From Telluria mixta (GTDB lineage Bacteria > Pseudomonadota > Gammaproteobacteria > Burkholderiales > Burkholderiaceae_D): a stretch of 64,000 bases of DNA. Location: positions 2,852,001-2,916,000 of the forward strand of contig NZ_CP119520.1 in assembly GCF_029223865.1 (NCBI RefSeq). The letters are read 5' to 3'. Made by a program: the position numbers and the translations under genes. This document shows positions 17,714 through 27,411 of the stretch, piece after piece. Within the stretch, counting starts at the first letter, position 1. Every line of letters starts with the position of its first letter. The notes beneath the pieces are model-generated. The model saw only the letters and a program-made list of their open reading frames with translations. It had not been told where the DNA came from and ran no database searches.

Positions 17714-18679
17714 ATGATCAACGTATTTGTCCTACAAAATGGCCGACTGAACCAGATACCCATCGCGTCGCGTGCCGATCTGGAGAACGCGCCTGCCGTC
17801 TGGGTCGACCTGCTCGACCCGACCGACGAGGAGCGCGCCTGGGTCAAGACGACCTATGACGTGATCCTGCCCGGCGAGGACGAAGTCCAGGACATCGAGG
17901 CATCCGCGCGCTACTACGAGGCGGAAAACGGCGACCTGCACCTGCGCACCGACTTCCTGCGCGAGGAAGAGGACGGCCCGTCGCGCATCGTGACGGTCGC
18001 GTTCATCCTGGCCAAGAAGATCCTGTTCTCGGTCCACACGGACGACCTGCCCGTATTCCGCCTCGTGCGCTTGCGTGCGCGCTCGCGGCCCGGGTCGATC
18101 GAGGACTACATGGACGTGCTGCTGGACCTGTACGCGACCGACGCCGAGTACTCGGCCGATGCGCTGGAAGGCATCTACGAGAGCCTGGAAGACGTCAGTC
18201 AGCGCGTGCTGCAGAAGGAATTCACCGACCAGGACGCGGCCTCCGCGCTGAATGCGATCGCCCACGAGGAAGACTTGAACGGCCGCATTCGCCGCAACAT
18301 GATGGACACGCGCCGTGCCGTCAGCTTCCTGATGCGCGGGCGGCTGCTGAACGCGGAACAGTTCGAGGAGGCGCGCCAGATCCTGCGCGACATCGAATCG
18401 CTCGACGGCCACACGTCTTTCCTGTTCGACAAGATCAACTTCCTGATGGACGCCACCGTCGGCTTCATCAACATCAACCAGAACAAGATCATCAAGATCT
18501 TCTCGGTGGCCTCGGTCGCGTTCCTGCCGCCGACCTTGATAGCCAGCGTCTACGGCATGAACTTCGACTTCTTGCCGGAACTGCACTGGAAGTTCGGCTA
18601 CGGCTGGTCGCTGGGGCTGATGGTGGTCAGCGCCATCGCCCCGTTCCTCTACTTCCGCCACCGCGGGTGGCTCAAGTAA
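17714..18679 (+). CDS. corA: CorA-family magnesium/cobalt transporter
   Basis: CorA forms a pentameric inner-membrane channel for Mg2+ (also Co2+, Ni2+). The 321-residue protein has the long cytosolic helical domain and two C-terminal membrane segments; the first ends with the diagnostic pore motif YGMNF (IASVYGMNFDFLPELHWKFGY). The ATG at 17714 is chosen because MINVFVLQNGRL begins the conserved region; the upstream in-frame extension runs into repeat DNA. It converges with the UPF0303 gene, the two stop codons being adjacent. Confidence 0.94.
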   Translation: MINVFVLQNGRLNQIPIASRADLENAPAVWVDLLDPTDEERAWVKTTYDVILPGEDEVQDIEASARYYEAENGDLHLRTDFLREEEDGPSRIVTVAFILAKKILFSVHTDDLPVFRLVRLRARSRPGSIEDYMDVLLDLYATDAEYSADALEGIYESLEDVSQRVLQKEFTDQDAASALNAIAHEEDLNGRIRRNMMDTRRAVSFLMRGRLLNAEQFEEARQILRDIESLDGHTSFLFDKINFLMDATVGFININQNKIIKIFSVASVAFLPPTLIASVYGMNFDFLPELHWKFGYGWSLGLMVVSAIAPFLYFRHRGWLK

Positions 18680-19264
18680 TCAAAGCGGCACGTCCGCCTT
18701 CAGATACCAATTCAGCGCGCGCACGACCATCGCATGGTCGTCCACGCCCGCGAGCCCCGACACGGTGATCGTGCCGACTTGTCCGGTACCCTTGACGACG
18801 ATGGGGAACGAGCCGCCGTGCGCGGCATAGTCCTTCGAGTCGAACATGGGCAGGTTGTCGAAATCGCGGCCCGCGTTGACGGCTTCCGTGTGCACGAAGA
18901 ACGACGCGTGGCCCGTGCGGTTCACGAGGTTGCTCTTGCGGCGGATCCAGTCGACGTTGTTCGGGCTCGTGCCGGCCATCGCGTAAAAGAACAGCGGATT
19001 GCGGTTGATCGTGATGTCGATCGTGACGGCGACCTTGTCCGCCTTTGCCTGCTCGACGATCTTGTTGCCGATCGCGAGCGCCGCGTCGTTGTCGAAGGAC
19101 GTGAACTGCAGCGCCTGCTCCTGGCGGCGGATGGTGTCGAGCGATACGGTTTTCTTTTCCATGCTGGTTCCTGGATTGGTCGTTGCGGCGCCGGCGGTGC
19201 CGGCGAACAGCGCGCTTGCTGCGATCAGCACAGCGCAGGAACAGTGGACGATACGCACAGCCAT
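18680..19264 (-). CDS. UPF0303 / haem-degrading-domain protein with signal peptide
   Basis: The conserved UPF0303 pattern is clear: RRQEQALQFTSFDNDAALAIG, IDITINRNPLFFYAMAGTSP, NNVDWIRRKSNLV, AAHGGSFPIVVKGTGQVGT and VSGLAGVDDHAMVV. The biochemical role of the family is not settled. From the ATG at 19264 (GAGG seven bases upstream) the protein has a signal peptide ending AGTAGA, unusual for a family normally taken as cytosolic. An internal ATG at 19162, also with AGGA upstream, would give a 160-residue cytosolic form. Two products are conceivable. Confidence 0.85.
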   Translation of the reverse strand: MAVRIVHCSCAVLIAASALFAGTAGAATTNPGTSMEKKTVSLDTIRRQEQALQFTSFDNDAALAIGNKIVEQAKADKVAVTIDITINRNPLFFYAMAGTSPNNVDWIRRKSNLVNRTGHASFFVHTEAVNAGRDFDNLPMFDSKDYAAHGGSFPIVVKGTGQVGTITVSGLAGVDDHAMVVRALNWYLKADVPL

Positions 19265-19319
19265 GTCGTTGCCTCTCTCCGGTTTTATTATCCGGAAAGT
19301 ATAACCGGAGAGCGGCCCG

Positions 19320-19733
19320 TTATTGCTTGAGATTCAGGAACAGATTGGCGGCGAACGCGAGAATGGCCAGCGCGGCGATGATTTCCGCGATGACCAACGC
19401 CGGTGCGAAGGCCATGTGACCCAGCAGCAGCATGGAGAGCGCGACCATCATCACGGGCAAGGCCAGGTTCAGCAGCCAGAAATGCAGGCGCGCGAGACGG
19501 CTTTCGCCCGCCTTCGGGAAGATACTGTAGATCAGGCCGGCCAGGGCCAGCGTCGTCCAGCCCAGCAGGTTGACGTGGGCGTGCACGGGGCGCAGGGTGA
19601 AGTTCTGGCTGGCGCCCATGGCGATGCCCAGCGAGATGCCGAAGATGAGGTAGAGGACGGCCAGCTTGATCCAGATGATGCCGGCGCGCGAAAACTGCGG
19701 TTGCGGCAGCGGATTGACGGTCGTGGTTTGCAT
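19320..19733 (-). CDS. Small haem-copper-oxidase-subunit-I-like membrane protein
   Basis: The 137-residue protein from the ATG at 19733 has about four membrane segments: IIWIKLAVLYLIFGISLGIA, LLGWTTLALAGLIYSIFP, WLLNLALPVMMVALSMLLL and LVIAEIIAALAILAFAANLF. RPVHAHVNLLGW resembles a histidine-bearing helix of cbb3-type oxidase subunit I, and annotation pipelines often name such genes accordingly. It is far too short for an oxidase and has no partner subunits, so its function is unknown. The open frame extends 24 codons upstream without similarity. Confidence 0.72.
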   Translation of the reverse strand: MQTTTVNPLPQPQFSRAGIIWIKLAVLYLIFGISLGIAMGASQNFTLRPVHAHVNLLGWTTLALAGLIYSIFPKAGESRLARLHFWLLNLALPVMMVALSMLLLGHMAFAPALVIAEIIAALAILAFAANLFLNLKQ

Positions 19734-19826
19734 GGTGCGGCTCCTGACGGTATGTACGATGAGGAGCGCATCGTAAAGCGCCCCGTCGTGCAGGTGCAGC
19801 CCCACGCGTGGGGGACGATCAGCCGG

Positions 19827-21104
19827 TCACATCGTCGCAAACATGGCCACGACGGCCACCAGCATCACGGCCACGCCGATCCAGCCGATGACGGTATGGC
19901 GCGTCGACAGCGTATACCCGCCCATGATCTTGCGGTTATGCGCGAGCAGCATCATGACGGCCATGATCGGCACGGCGATGACGCCGTTGATCTGCGCGGA
20001 CAGCACCAGCGCCGCGATCGGGTCGACCGGCGCGAAGTCGAGCGCGACGCCGCCCAGCGTGGCCAGCGCGATGATGCCGTAGAACTCGCGCGCCTCGACG
20101 ACCTTCAGGTCCATGCCGTTGCGCCAGCGGAAGCTTTCGGTGACGGCGTACGCGGCCGACCCGGCCAGCACCGGGACGGCGAGCATGCCCGTGCCGATGA
20201 TGCCCAGCGCAAATGCGATGAACGCGAACTCGCCCGCCACCGGCCGCAGCGCCTCGGCCGCCTGGGCGGACGACTGGATGTCCGTGATGCCGTGCGCACC
20301 GAGCGTCACGGCTGTCGTCAGCATGATGAAGAACGCGACAAGGTTGGAAAAACCCATGCCGATCAGGGTGTCCGTCTTGATGCGTTTCAGCTGCGCCGCG
20401 GCGTCACGCGGGCGCGTGCGCAGTGCGCGCGTGTGGTGGTCGTTGCGGATCTCCTCGACTTCCTGCGACGCCTGCCAGAAGAAGAGGTAGGGGCTGATCG
20501 TCGTGCCGAACACGGCGACGATCAGCGCGACGGAGTCCTTCGTGAATGCGAAATGCGGCCAGATGGTGCGCGCGAACACTTCCGTCCACAGCATGTGCAC
20601 GGCGAACGCCGTCGCGACATACGCCAGCAGCCCCAGGGTCAGCCATTTCAGGTAGCGCACGTAGGTGGCATACGGCAGGAAGACCTGCAGCGCGAGGCAC
20701 AGCAGGCCGAAGCCGAGCGCGTACAGGTGGCTGGAACCGGTGCCCGTGACGAGGCGCAGCGCTTCGCCCATCGCGGCGATGTCGGCCGCGATGTTGATCA
20801 CGTTGGCGACGAGCAGCAGGGAGACGATCGCGTACAGCAGCCAGGGCGAATACGCCCGGCGGATATTGGCCGCGAGCCCGCGCCCCGTCACGCGGCCGAT
20901 GCGCGCCGACACGAGCTGGATGCCGACCATGAACGGATAGGTCAGCACGAGCGTCCACAGCGTGTTGAAGCCGAATTGCGCGCCGGCCTGCGAATAGGTC
21001 GCGATGCCGGACGGGTCGTCGTCGGCCGCGCCCGTGATCAGGCCGGGGCCGAGCGATTTCAGCGTGGCATTGTCGGTGAGGCGGCGGAACAGCTTCAGCG
21101 GCAT
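19827..21104 (-). CDS. NRAMP-family divalent metal transporter
   Basis: The 425-residue polytopic protein has the NRAMP helix-1 signature LGPGLITGAADDDPSGIATYSQAG, with the metal-binding DPSG, and about 11 membrane segments. It probably imports Mn2+ or Fe2+ with protons, although the second metal-site motif in helix 6 (TTISPYLFFWQASQE) differs from the classical MPH form, so substrate choice is uncertain and NRAMP-related Mg2+ carriers are possible. Start at the ATG at 21104; an ATG at 21137 would overlap hemL. It lies 16 bases after hemL on the same strand. Confidence 0.85.
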   Translation of the reverse strand: MPLKLFRRLTDNATLKSLGPGLITGAADDDPSGIATYSQAGAQFGFNTLWTLVLTYPFMVGIQLVSARIGRVTGRGLAANIRRAYSPWLLYAIVSLLLVANVINIAADIAAMGEALRLVTGTGSSHLYALGFGLLCLALQVFLPYATYVRYLKWLTLGLLAYVATAFAVHMLWTEVFARTIWPHFAFTKDSVALIVAVFGTTISPYLFFWQASQEVEEIRNDHHTRALRTRPRDAAAQLKRIKTDTLIGMGFSNLVAFFIMLTTAVTLGAHGITDIQSSAQAAEALRPVAGEFAFIAFALGIIGTGMLAVPVLAGSAAYAVTESFRWRNGMDLKVVEAREFYGIIALATLGGVALDFAPVDPIAALVLSAQINGVIAVPIMAVMMLLAHNRKIMGGYTLSTRHTVIGWIGVAVMLVAVVAMFATM

Positions 21105-21120
21105 GTCGTGCCTGGCGCGA

Positions 21121-22422
21121 TCACGCCAGGCGGGCAAAAACGCGGCGCGCGGCTTCGACCGTCTCCGCGATCACGGCATCGTCGTGCGTGGCCGAGACAA
21201 AGCCCGCTTCGAACATGGCCGGCGCGAAGTACACGCCTTCGTCCAGCATGCCGTGGAAGAAGCGGTTGAAGCGCTCCTTGTCGCCGGCCATCATCTGGGC
21301 GTAGCCGGTCGGGACGGTGTCGGCGAAATACAGGCCGAACATGCCGCCGACGCTGTCCGCGCAGAAGGCGATGCCCGCTTCCTTCGCGGCCGCCGTCAGG
21401 CCCTCGACCAGTTTCTTCGTCTGCGCCGTCAGGTGCTCGTAGAAGCCCGGCTGCTGGATCAGCTTCAAGGTGGTCATGCCGGCAGCGACGGCGACCGGGT
21501 TGCCGGACAGCGTACCGGCCTGGTAGACGGGGCCGATCGGTGCCATCTTCTGCATCAGGTCGGCGCGGCCGCCGAACGCGGCGACCGGCATGCCGCCGCC
21601 GATGACTTTGCCGAGCGCGGTCAGGTCCGGCGTGATGCCGTACAGCGCCTGCGCACCGCCGATGCCGACGCGGAAGCCCGACATCACTTCGTCGAAGATC
21701 AGCACGGCGCCGTATTCCGTGCACAGTTCGCGCATGCGGTGCAGGAATTCCGGCGTCGCGCGGATCAGGTTCATGTTGCCGGCCACGGCTTCCACGATCA
21801 CGCAGGCGATGGTGTCGCCCATCGACTGGAACGCGTCTTCCAGCTGCGGGATGTTGTTGTAGTCGAGGACGAGCGTGTGCTTGACGAAGTCTTCCGGCAC
21901 GCCGGCCGACGTCGGGTTGCCGAACGTGAGCAGGCCCGAGCCGGCCTTCACGAGCAGGGAATCGGCGTGGCCGTGGTAGCAGCCTTCGAACTTGACGATC
22001 TTGTCGCGGCCCGTGGCGCCGCGCGCCAGGCGCAGCGCGCTCATCGTCGCTTCCGTGCCGGACGAGACGAGGCGCACCTGTTCGATCGACGGCACGAGGC
22101 GGCAGATTTCCTCGGCGATCTCGATCTCGCCTTCGGTCGGCGCGCCGAACGACAGGCCGCGCGCGGCCGCATCCTGCACGGCTTTGACCACTTCCGGGTG
22201 GGTGTGGCCGACGATGGCCGGGCCCCAGGAGCCGATGTAGTCGATGTAGCGCTTGCCGTCCGCATCCCAGAAATACGGTCCTTCGGCCCGGGTGATGAAG
22301 CGCGGCGTGCCGCCGACGGAGCGGAAGGCGCGCACGGGCGAATTCACGCCGCCCGGCGTGGTCTGCTGGGCGCGGGCGAACAGGATGTCGTTTTTCGAGG
22401 TGGTGTCAGGCGTAGCGGTCAT
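21121..22422 (-). CDS. hemL: Glutamate-1-semialdehyde 2,1-aminomutase
   Basis: HemL converts glutamate-1-semialdehyde to 5-aminolevulinate with PLP, in the C5 route to haem. The 433-residue protein shows [47 protein letters not shown] and the PLP-lysine region [17 protein letters not shown]. It follows the ThiD-like gene by 40 bases and precedes the NRAMP gene, so a three-gene transcript is likely. Confidence 0.97.
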   Translation of the reverse strand: MTATPDTTSKNDILFARAQQTTPGGVNSPVRAFRSVGGTPRFITRAEGPYFWDADGKRYIDYIGSWGPAIVGHTHPEVVKAVQDAAARGLSFGAPTEGEIEIAEEICRLVPSIEQVRLVSSGTEATMSALRLARGATGRDKIVKFEGCYHGHADSLLVKAGSGLLTFGNPTSAGVPEDFVKHTLVLDYNNIPQLEDAFQSMGDTIACVIVEAVAGNMNLIRATPEFLHRMRELCTEYGAVLIFDEVMSGFRVGIGGAQALYGITPDLTALGKVIGGGMPVAAFGGRADLMQKMAPIGPVYQAGTLSGNPVAVAAGMTTLKLIQQPGFYEHLTAQTKKLVEGLTAAAKEAGIAFCADSVGGMFGLYFADTVPTGYAQMMAGDKERFNRFFHGMLDEGVYFAPAMFEAGFVSATHDDAVIAETVEAARRVFARLA

Positions 22423-22462
22423 GGTTGTCTGGATGAATCCCGGGCGGCAGGCGCCGGCGGGG

Positions 22463-23284
22463 TTAGCAGGCCGCGCCGGGAGCGCGGAAGATCTTGTTCG
22501 GAATGAGCCGGCCCATGCCGAAGCGGCAGGCGTGGGCGAGGGTGCCGGTGACGTAGTCCTGGGCGCCGGGCAGGGCGTCCGCCGCGCCCGCGCCGCGCGC
22601 CATGCGCGCCGCCAGCGCGGCCGACAGCGTGTTGCCGGCGCCGACGAACGGGCCGGGCAGGTGCTGGGCCCAGGGCAGGGCGGTGGCCAGGCCGTCCGGC
22701 TCGTACAACTCGTTGCAGCGGCTGCCGTCGCCCCCGCCGACGCCCGTCACGAGCACGTGGCCGCAGCCGATGCCCGTCAGCTCCGCGGCGTCCTCGGCGA
22801 CGGTGGCGATGCTGCCCGGGTCGCGCCAGCAATCCGCCAGGCGCGCCAGTTCCGGCTGCGACAGCAGGAACACGCTGGCCTGCGGCGCGAGCAACTGGTG
22901 GATGAGGGTCAGCATGTCGTCGTCGCGCGGGCCGCAGTCGGGCAGCGACGACGTGAACGGGTCGAGCACGAGCGGCACGTCGGCATAGTCGGACACGATC
23001 TCCGCCACCGCGGCGATCTGCTCCAGGCTCGCGAGCGTGCCGACCTTGATGGCGGCCACCGGCATGTCCTCGAGCAGCATGCGCGCCTGTTCCACGACGA
23101 GCGTGTGGTCGGTCGGGTGGATGTCGTCGACGCGCGCGGAGTCCGCCACGAGCAGGCCCGTCACGACCGAGAGGGCGTGGCAGCCATGCATGGCAAAGAC
23201 GGTCACGTCGGACTGGATGCCCAGCGCGCCGACCGGGTCGGCAGGCCCGAACGTGAGGATGAGTGGAGACGTTTGGTTTTGCAC
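22463..23284 (-). CDS. ThiD-like hydroxymethylpyrimidine kinase homologue with altered active site
   Basis: The 273-residue protein (GTG start) has the ribokinase-like fold of Thi[44 protein letters not shown] and VPLVLDP. However, the usual SGGAGIQAD is VGALGIQSD, and the GTGCT loop holding the catalytic cysteine is GAGNT (215-219), with Asn218 at the Cys position. The PN-EA motif is also absent ([11 protein letters not shown]). It may be a diverged kinase or a non-catalytic relative. It is divergent from rubredoxin with 61 bases between. Confidence 0.8.
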   Translation of the reverse strand: MQNQTSPLILTFGPADPVGALGIQSDVTVFAMHGCHALSVVTGLLVADSARVDDIHPTDHTLVVEQARMLLEDMPVAAIKVGTLASLEQIAAVAEIVSDYADVPLVLDPFTSSLPDCGPRDDDMLTLIHQLLAPQASVFLLSQPELARLADCWRDPGSIATVAEDAAELTGIGCGHVLVTGVGGGDGSRCNELYEPDGLATALPWAQHLPGPFVGAGNTLSAALAARMARGAGAADALPGAQDYVTGTLAHACRFGMGRLIPNKIFRAPGAAC

Positions 23285-23345
23285 AGCGGGTAGAATACTA
23301 TACCTTTCCCCACCATTTTATCTGAACCGAAAAGAGGAAATCGAA

Positions 23346-23531
23346 GTGAGTACTGAAACACAGGTGTACCAGACCTGGATGTGTCTGATCTGCGGCTGGG
23401 TCTACGACGAGGCCGCCGGCGCACCGGACGACGGCATTGCGCCGGGCACCCGCTGGGCCGATGTCCCGATGAACTGGACGTGCCCGGAATGCGGCGCGCG
23501 CAAGGACGACTTCGAAATGACCGCGATCTGA
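23346..23531 (+). CDS. rubA: Rubredoxin
   Basis: This 61-residue electron carrier has two knuckles, MCLICGWVYDEAAG and WTCPECGARKDDF, that bind one Fe with four Cys (CxxC at both ends). The length and the closing KDDFEMT are canonical. Start GTG at 23346, set by AGAGGAA six bases upstream; the frame is open upstream only into the divergent gene. It lies 162 bases before pilG, an association often seen in Betaproteobacteria. Confidence 0.95.
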   Translation: MSTETQVYQTWMCLICGWVYDEAAGAPDDGIAPGTRWADVPMNWTCPECGARKDDFEMTAI

Positions 23532-23693
23532 GCGGTTTTCTTGCCTGTCGATCAAGGGGCGATAGCGTCCCGCCAATGTTTCGTGTCATCCCGTCAATGA
23601 ACCGTGTTTTGACAAGTTGACGTAACGCAACACTTCATGCACAAGCAGCAGACCCTATGCTATCTTGCGTGTTCATGCTGAAGTGAAACGAAT

Positions 23694-24095
23694 ATGACGA
23701 CGCAACCGACAGGCCTGACGATCATGGTGATCGACGACAGCAGCACGATCCGTCGGTCCGCCGAAATCTTCCTGACGCAGGCCGGCTACCACGTGGTGCT
23801 GGCCGAAGACGGCTTCGACGCGCTGGCCAAGATCAACGACCATCATCCGTCCCTGGTGTTCTGCGACATCCTGATGCCGCGCCTGGACGGTTACCAGACC
23901 TGCGCGCTGATCAAGAAGAGCGCGAAATTCCATGCCACGCCGGTCGTCATGCTGTCCTCCAAGGACGGCCTGTTCGACCGCGCGCGCGGCACGATGGTGG
24001 GCTCGAGCGCCTACCTGACCAAACCTTTTTCCAAGGACAGCCTGCTGGCGGCCGTGCGCGACCATGCGCAGGGCCGGACCGACGCGGCTGCCTGA
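23694..24095 (+). CDS. pilG: Twitching motility response regulator PilG
   Basis: Single-domain CheY-like receiver of 133 residues in the Pil-Chp pathway. Acidic pocket VIDDSSTIRR, phospho-acceptor D58 (FCDILMPRLDG) and conserved K110 (AYLTKPF) are present. In Pseudomonas PilG promotes pilus extension and cAMP signalling. It is the first gene of pilG-H-I-J-L, and the gap upstream (23532-23693) should hold the promoter. Confidence 0.9.
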   Translation: MTTQPTGLTIMVIDDSSTIRRSAEIFLTQAGYHVVLAEDGFDALAKINDHHPSLVFCDILMPRLDGYQTCALIKKSAKFHATPVVMLSSKDGLFDRARGTMVGSSAYLTKPFSKDSLLAAVRDHAQGRTDAAA

Positions 24096-24117
24096 TTCCA
24101 ACGATGCGGAGCCCGCC

Positions 24118-24486
24118 GTGGCCATACAAAAAATCCTGATCGTCGACGATTCCCCGACCGAACGTTACTACCTGACCGACATCCTCGTGCGCAACGGCTT
24201 CACCGTGACCACCGCCGACAACGGCGAGGACGCGCTGGCCAAGATCCGCGCCGAGCGCCCGGAACTGATCCTGATGGACGTCGTCATGCCCGGCGCGAAC
24301 GGCTTCCAGGTGACGCGCTCGATCGCGCGCGACCCGGAACTGGCGTCCGTCCCCGTCATCATCTGCAGCAGCAAGAACCAGGAAACCGACCGCATCTGGG
24401 GCATGCGCCAGGGCGCGAAGGATTATTTCGTCAAGCCGGTCGATCCGGCGAAGCTGCTGGCCACCATCGCCACGCTCGGCGCCTGA
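24118..24486 (+). CDS. pilH: Twitching motility response regulator PilH
   Basis: Second single-domain receiver, 122 residues from the GTG at 24118 (GCGGAG upstream). KILIVDDSPTERYYL, D54 in LILMDVVMPGANG and K106 in YFVKPVDP are the receiver residues. PilH in Pseudomonas acts mainly in pilus retraction and as a phosphate sink. The ERYYLTDIL segment separates it from PilG. An upstream in-frame ATG at 24064 lies within pilG and is less likely. Confidence 0.9.
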   Translation: MAIQKILIVDDSPTERYYLTDILVRNGFTVTTADNGEDALAKIRAERPELILMDVVMPGANGFQVTRSIARDPELASVPVIICSSKNQETDRIWGMRQGAKDYFVKPVDPAKLLATIATLGA

Positions 24487-24487
24487 G

Positions 24488-25012
24488 ATGGACGTCAGCG
24501 ACGTCGCCGGACAGAAGGGCGCGGCCAGGCGCGCGCGCCTGCGCCAGTACCAGGAACAGCTGCTCGAACGCATGCAGGCCGCGCGCACGAGCAGCGGCGC
24601 GCGCGCGCACCAGCTGGGCGTGGAGATCGGCGGCGTGCGCTACCTGCTCGACCTCGTCGAAGCGGGCGAGATCGTGCCGCTGCCGCCGCTGGCCGCCGTG
24701 CCGCTCACGCAGCCGTGGTATCTCGGCCTCGCGAACGTGCGCGGCAACCTGCTGGGCGTCGTCGACCTGGCGCGCTATCTCGATCCCGAGGTTGCCGGCA
24801 CCGCGCCGACGGCCGGCACGCGGCTCGTGACGTTCGCGTCCGGTCTCGGCTTTCCGTGCGCGCTGCTGGTGGCGAAGGTCGTCGGCCTGCGCCACGCCGC
24901 CGACATGACGCCGCTCGATGCCCGCCTGCGCGACGCCGACGGCCAGGAATGGACGCCGCTGTCGCTGGCCGCGCTCGCGCGCGAGGACCGCTTCCTGCAG
25001 GTCGCACGCTAA
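24488..25012 (+). CDS. pilI: CheW-like adaptor PilI
   Basis: The 174-residue CheW-domain protein should couple the PilJ receptor to the PilL kinase. [38 protein letters not shown] and [12 protein letters not shown] follow the CheW pattern. The ATG comes one base after the pilH stop. No second CheW (ChpC) was found in the window. Confidence 0.9.
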   Translation: MDVSDVAGQKGAARRARLRQYQEQLLERMQAARTSSGARAHQLGVEIGGVRYLLDLVEAGEIVPLPPLAAVPLTQPWYLGLANVRGNLLGVVDLARYLDPEVAGTAPTAGTRLVTFASGLGFPCALLVAKVVGLRHAADMTPLDARLRDADGQEWTPLSLAALAREDRFLQVAR

Positions 25013-25049
25013 AAAATCAATCAAACACAGGTTCTGTACTGGAGCTGGC

Positions 25050-27392
25050 ATGGGATTCGTATCCAAACTGTCGATGAATTTCTTCCCCAAGGACGGGGGC
25101 GGCGATGCGCAGGCGCCCGGCACGGTGCTGGCGTCGCCGGACACGCAGTTCGGTGCCGGCACGATTCCCGCCGGCCCGGTCAGCGGCACGGCGCCGACGG
25201 GTTCCGCCGATGACGCCGCGCTGCGCCTCGGCCAGCTCGCCCGGCGCAAGCGCCGCCATGCGGAGGAGGCGGCGACCGGGATGGCCAGCGGGGACGACGA
25301 ACTGCGCCTGCCGCTGATCGGCCACCTGTCGCTGCCGCGCCAGCTGCGCATCCTGCTTGCCGCATTCGCGATCGGAATCCTGCTCACCCTGCTGTCGCTG
25401 TGGCGCAATGCCGGCAGCGGCGCGATCGCCAGCGGCCAGACCCAGATCGCCAGCGAGGCGCTGATGCACTCGCAGCGCGTGGGCAAGGCCGCGCCGAACG
25501 CGATGCAGGGCGTGCCGGACGCCTTCACGCAGCTGCAGGACAGCCGCATCGCCCTGTCGCGCGACCTCGACCTGCTGGCCCGGGGCGGCGACTTCAACGG
25601 CAACGCGATTCCCGCGTCGACGGGCGACCTCGCCGCGCAACTGGCCGCCGTGCGCAAGAAGTGGAACGTGTCCGACGCGGCCGCCGCCAGCATCCTCAAG
25701 ATGAAGCCGGAGCTGGTCGCCTTCGACAAGAACCTCAAGCAGCTCGACGTGCTGGCGCCGGAAATGCTGGCGCTGACGGAAGACATCCTCACCGAGCGCA
25801 CGGCGCGCGGCGGCAGCGCGCGCGAACTGGCGGCGCTGGGCCGCATGATGATGCTGACGCAGCGCCTGTCGCGCAGCGCCAGCGAATTCCTGACGTCCGG
25901 CGGCATCCGTCCCGAGACCGCGTTCCAGATGGGCCGCGACACGACCACGTTCCGCGCCACCGTCGACGGCCTGCTGAACGGCAGCGCCGCGCTGGGCCTG
26001 GCCCCGCTGCGCGATCCGGACCTGCGCGCCAAGCTGGAAGAAGTGCAGTCGAAATTCGACATCTGCCAGAAGCTGATCTCGACCTTCCTCGACAAACTGT
26101 CCGACATGACGGCCGCCAAGGCCGCCGAGCAGACGATCTTCCGCGACAACGAGGCGCTGCGCCGCCAGTTGACCGACCTGCAGACGTCGTACCGCGCCGG
26201 CGAGGGCAGCACGGGCATGTGGCTGTGGGTGCTCGTGGCGGCATCGATCTTCACCCTCGTCACGGCGGGCAGCGTCTCGCGCGTGATGCTGCAGGATTCG
26301 CGCAACCGCACCCGCGGCGCCGATGCCCGCCGCCAGGAAGCGGAGGCGATGCGCCTGCTGGCCCAGGCCAAGGAAGAGGAAGCCAAGGCCACCAACGACC
26401 AGAACCAGGCCGCGATCCTGCGCCTGATGAACGAATTGCAGGAAGTGGCGGACGGCGACCTGACCGTGTACGCCACCGTCTCGGAAGACATCACGGGCGC
26501 CATCGCCGACTCCGTCAACTACACGGTGGAAGAGTTGCGCGGCCTTGTCGTGCGCGTGATCGACACGGCGGAAAAGGTGACGCAGGCGTCGAACGATGCG
26601 CAGCAGGTGTCGAGCCGGCTGCTCGTCGCGGCGGGCCAGCAGGCGCGCGAGATCCAGGACACGTCGGCCACCATGTTCCGCATGGCGGGCGAGATCACGG
26701 ACGTGTCCAGCTCCGCGAAGGAGTCGGCCGAGGTGGCGCGCCAGTCGGTGGCGGCGGCGGAGCAGGGTGCGACGGCGGTGCAGAACGCGATCCGCGGCAT
26801 GGGCGAGATCCGCGAGCAGATCCAGGAAACCTCCAAGCGCATCAAGCGCCTGGGCGAATCGTCGCAGGAGATCGGCGAGATCACCGAACTCATTTCCGAC
26901 ATCACGGAACAGACCAACGTGCTGGCGCTGAACGCCGCCATCCAGGCCGCATCGGCCGGCGAGGCGGGGCGCGGCTTCTCGGTCGTGGCGGAAGAGGTGC
27001 AGCGGCTGGCGGAACGGTCGGCCGAAGCGGCCAAGCAGATCGGCGCGCTGGTGCGCACCATCCAGACCGACACGCACGACGCCGTGGCGGCGATGGAAAA
27101 GTCGACGCAGGGCGTCGTCGAGGGCGCGCGCACGACCGACGCGGCCGGCGCGGCGCTGGCCGACATCTCGCGCGTGTCGAACCGTCTCGCCGAGCTGATC
27201 CAGGGGATGGCGGTTGCCGCCGGGTTGCAGGCGACGTCCGCGAACGGCGTGGCGCATAATATGCAGCACATCCTCGCGATCACCGAACAGGCACAGGGCG
27301 GCACGCAGCAGACCGCGCAGTCGATCCGGCAACTGGCGGAGCTCGCGCAGGAACTGAAGAATTCGGTGTCGCGCTTCCGCGTCGCCGCCTGA
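25050..27392 (+). CDS. pilJ: Methyl-accepting chemotaxis receptor PilJ
   Basis: The 780-residue transmembrane receptor senses pilus-related signals. A variable cytosolic N-terminus of about 97 residues precedes TM1 (about 98-118, [20 protein letters not shown]). A PilJ-type periplasmic domain follows, then TM2 (about 388-410, [18 protein letters not shown]), a HAMP-like stretch and an MCP signalling domain with the hairpin tip near residues 610-640 ([34 protein letters not shown]). ATG 25050 has GGAG seven bases upstream. Long Ala/Gly-rich N-termini are unusual in PilJ. Confidence 0.92.
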   Translation: MGFVSKLSMNFFPKDGGGDAQAPGTVLASPDTQFGAGTIPAGPVSGTAPTGSADDAALRLGQLARRKRRHAEEAATGMASGDDELRLPLIGHLSLPRQLRILLAAFAIGILLTLLSLWRNAGSGAIASGQTQIASEALMHSQRVGKAAPNAMQGVPDAFTQLQDSRIALSRDLDLLARGGDFNGNAIPASTGDLAAQLAAVRKKWNVSDAAAASILKMKPELVAFDKNLKQLDVLAPEMLALTEDILTERTARGGSARELAALGRMMMLTQRLSRSASEFLTSGGIRPETAFQMGRDTTTFRATVDGLLNGSAALGLAPLRDPDLRAKLEEVQSKFDICQKLISTFLDKLSDMTAAKAAEQTIFRDNEALRRQLTDLQTSYRAGEGSTGMWLWVLVAASIFTLVTAGSVSRVMLQDSRNRTRGADARRQEAEAMRLLAQAKEEEAKATNDQNQAAILRLMNELQEVADGDLTVYATVSEDITGAIADSVNYTVEELRGLVVRVIDTAEKVTQASNDAQQVSSRLLVAAGQQAREIQDTSATMFRMAGEITDVSSSAKESAEVARQSVAAAEQGATAVQNAIRGMGEIREQIQETSKRIKRLGESSQEIGEITELISDITEQTNVLALNAAIQAASAGEAGRGFSVVAEEVQRLAERSAEAAKQIGALVRTIQTDTHDAVAAMEKSTQGVVEGARTTDAAGAALADISRVSNRLAELIQGMAVAAGLQATSANGVAHNMQHILAITEQAQGGTQQTAQSIRQLAELAQELKNSVSRFRVAA

Positions 27393-27411
27393 GCATCCGA
27401 CTTTTATCCAC

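Noticed and set aside
19323..21269. A 648-codon plus-strand open frame
   Set aside because: It is antisense to the oxidase-like, NRAMP and hemL genes and has no recognisable domain.
23609..23637. TTGACA before pilG as a sigma-70 -35 box
   Set aside because: No acceptable -10 hexamer at 16-18 bases; the sequence is not enough to call a promoter.
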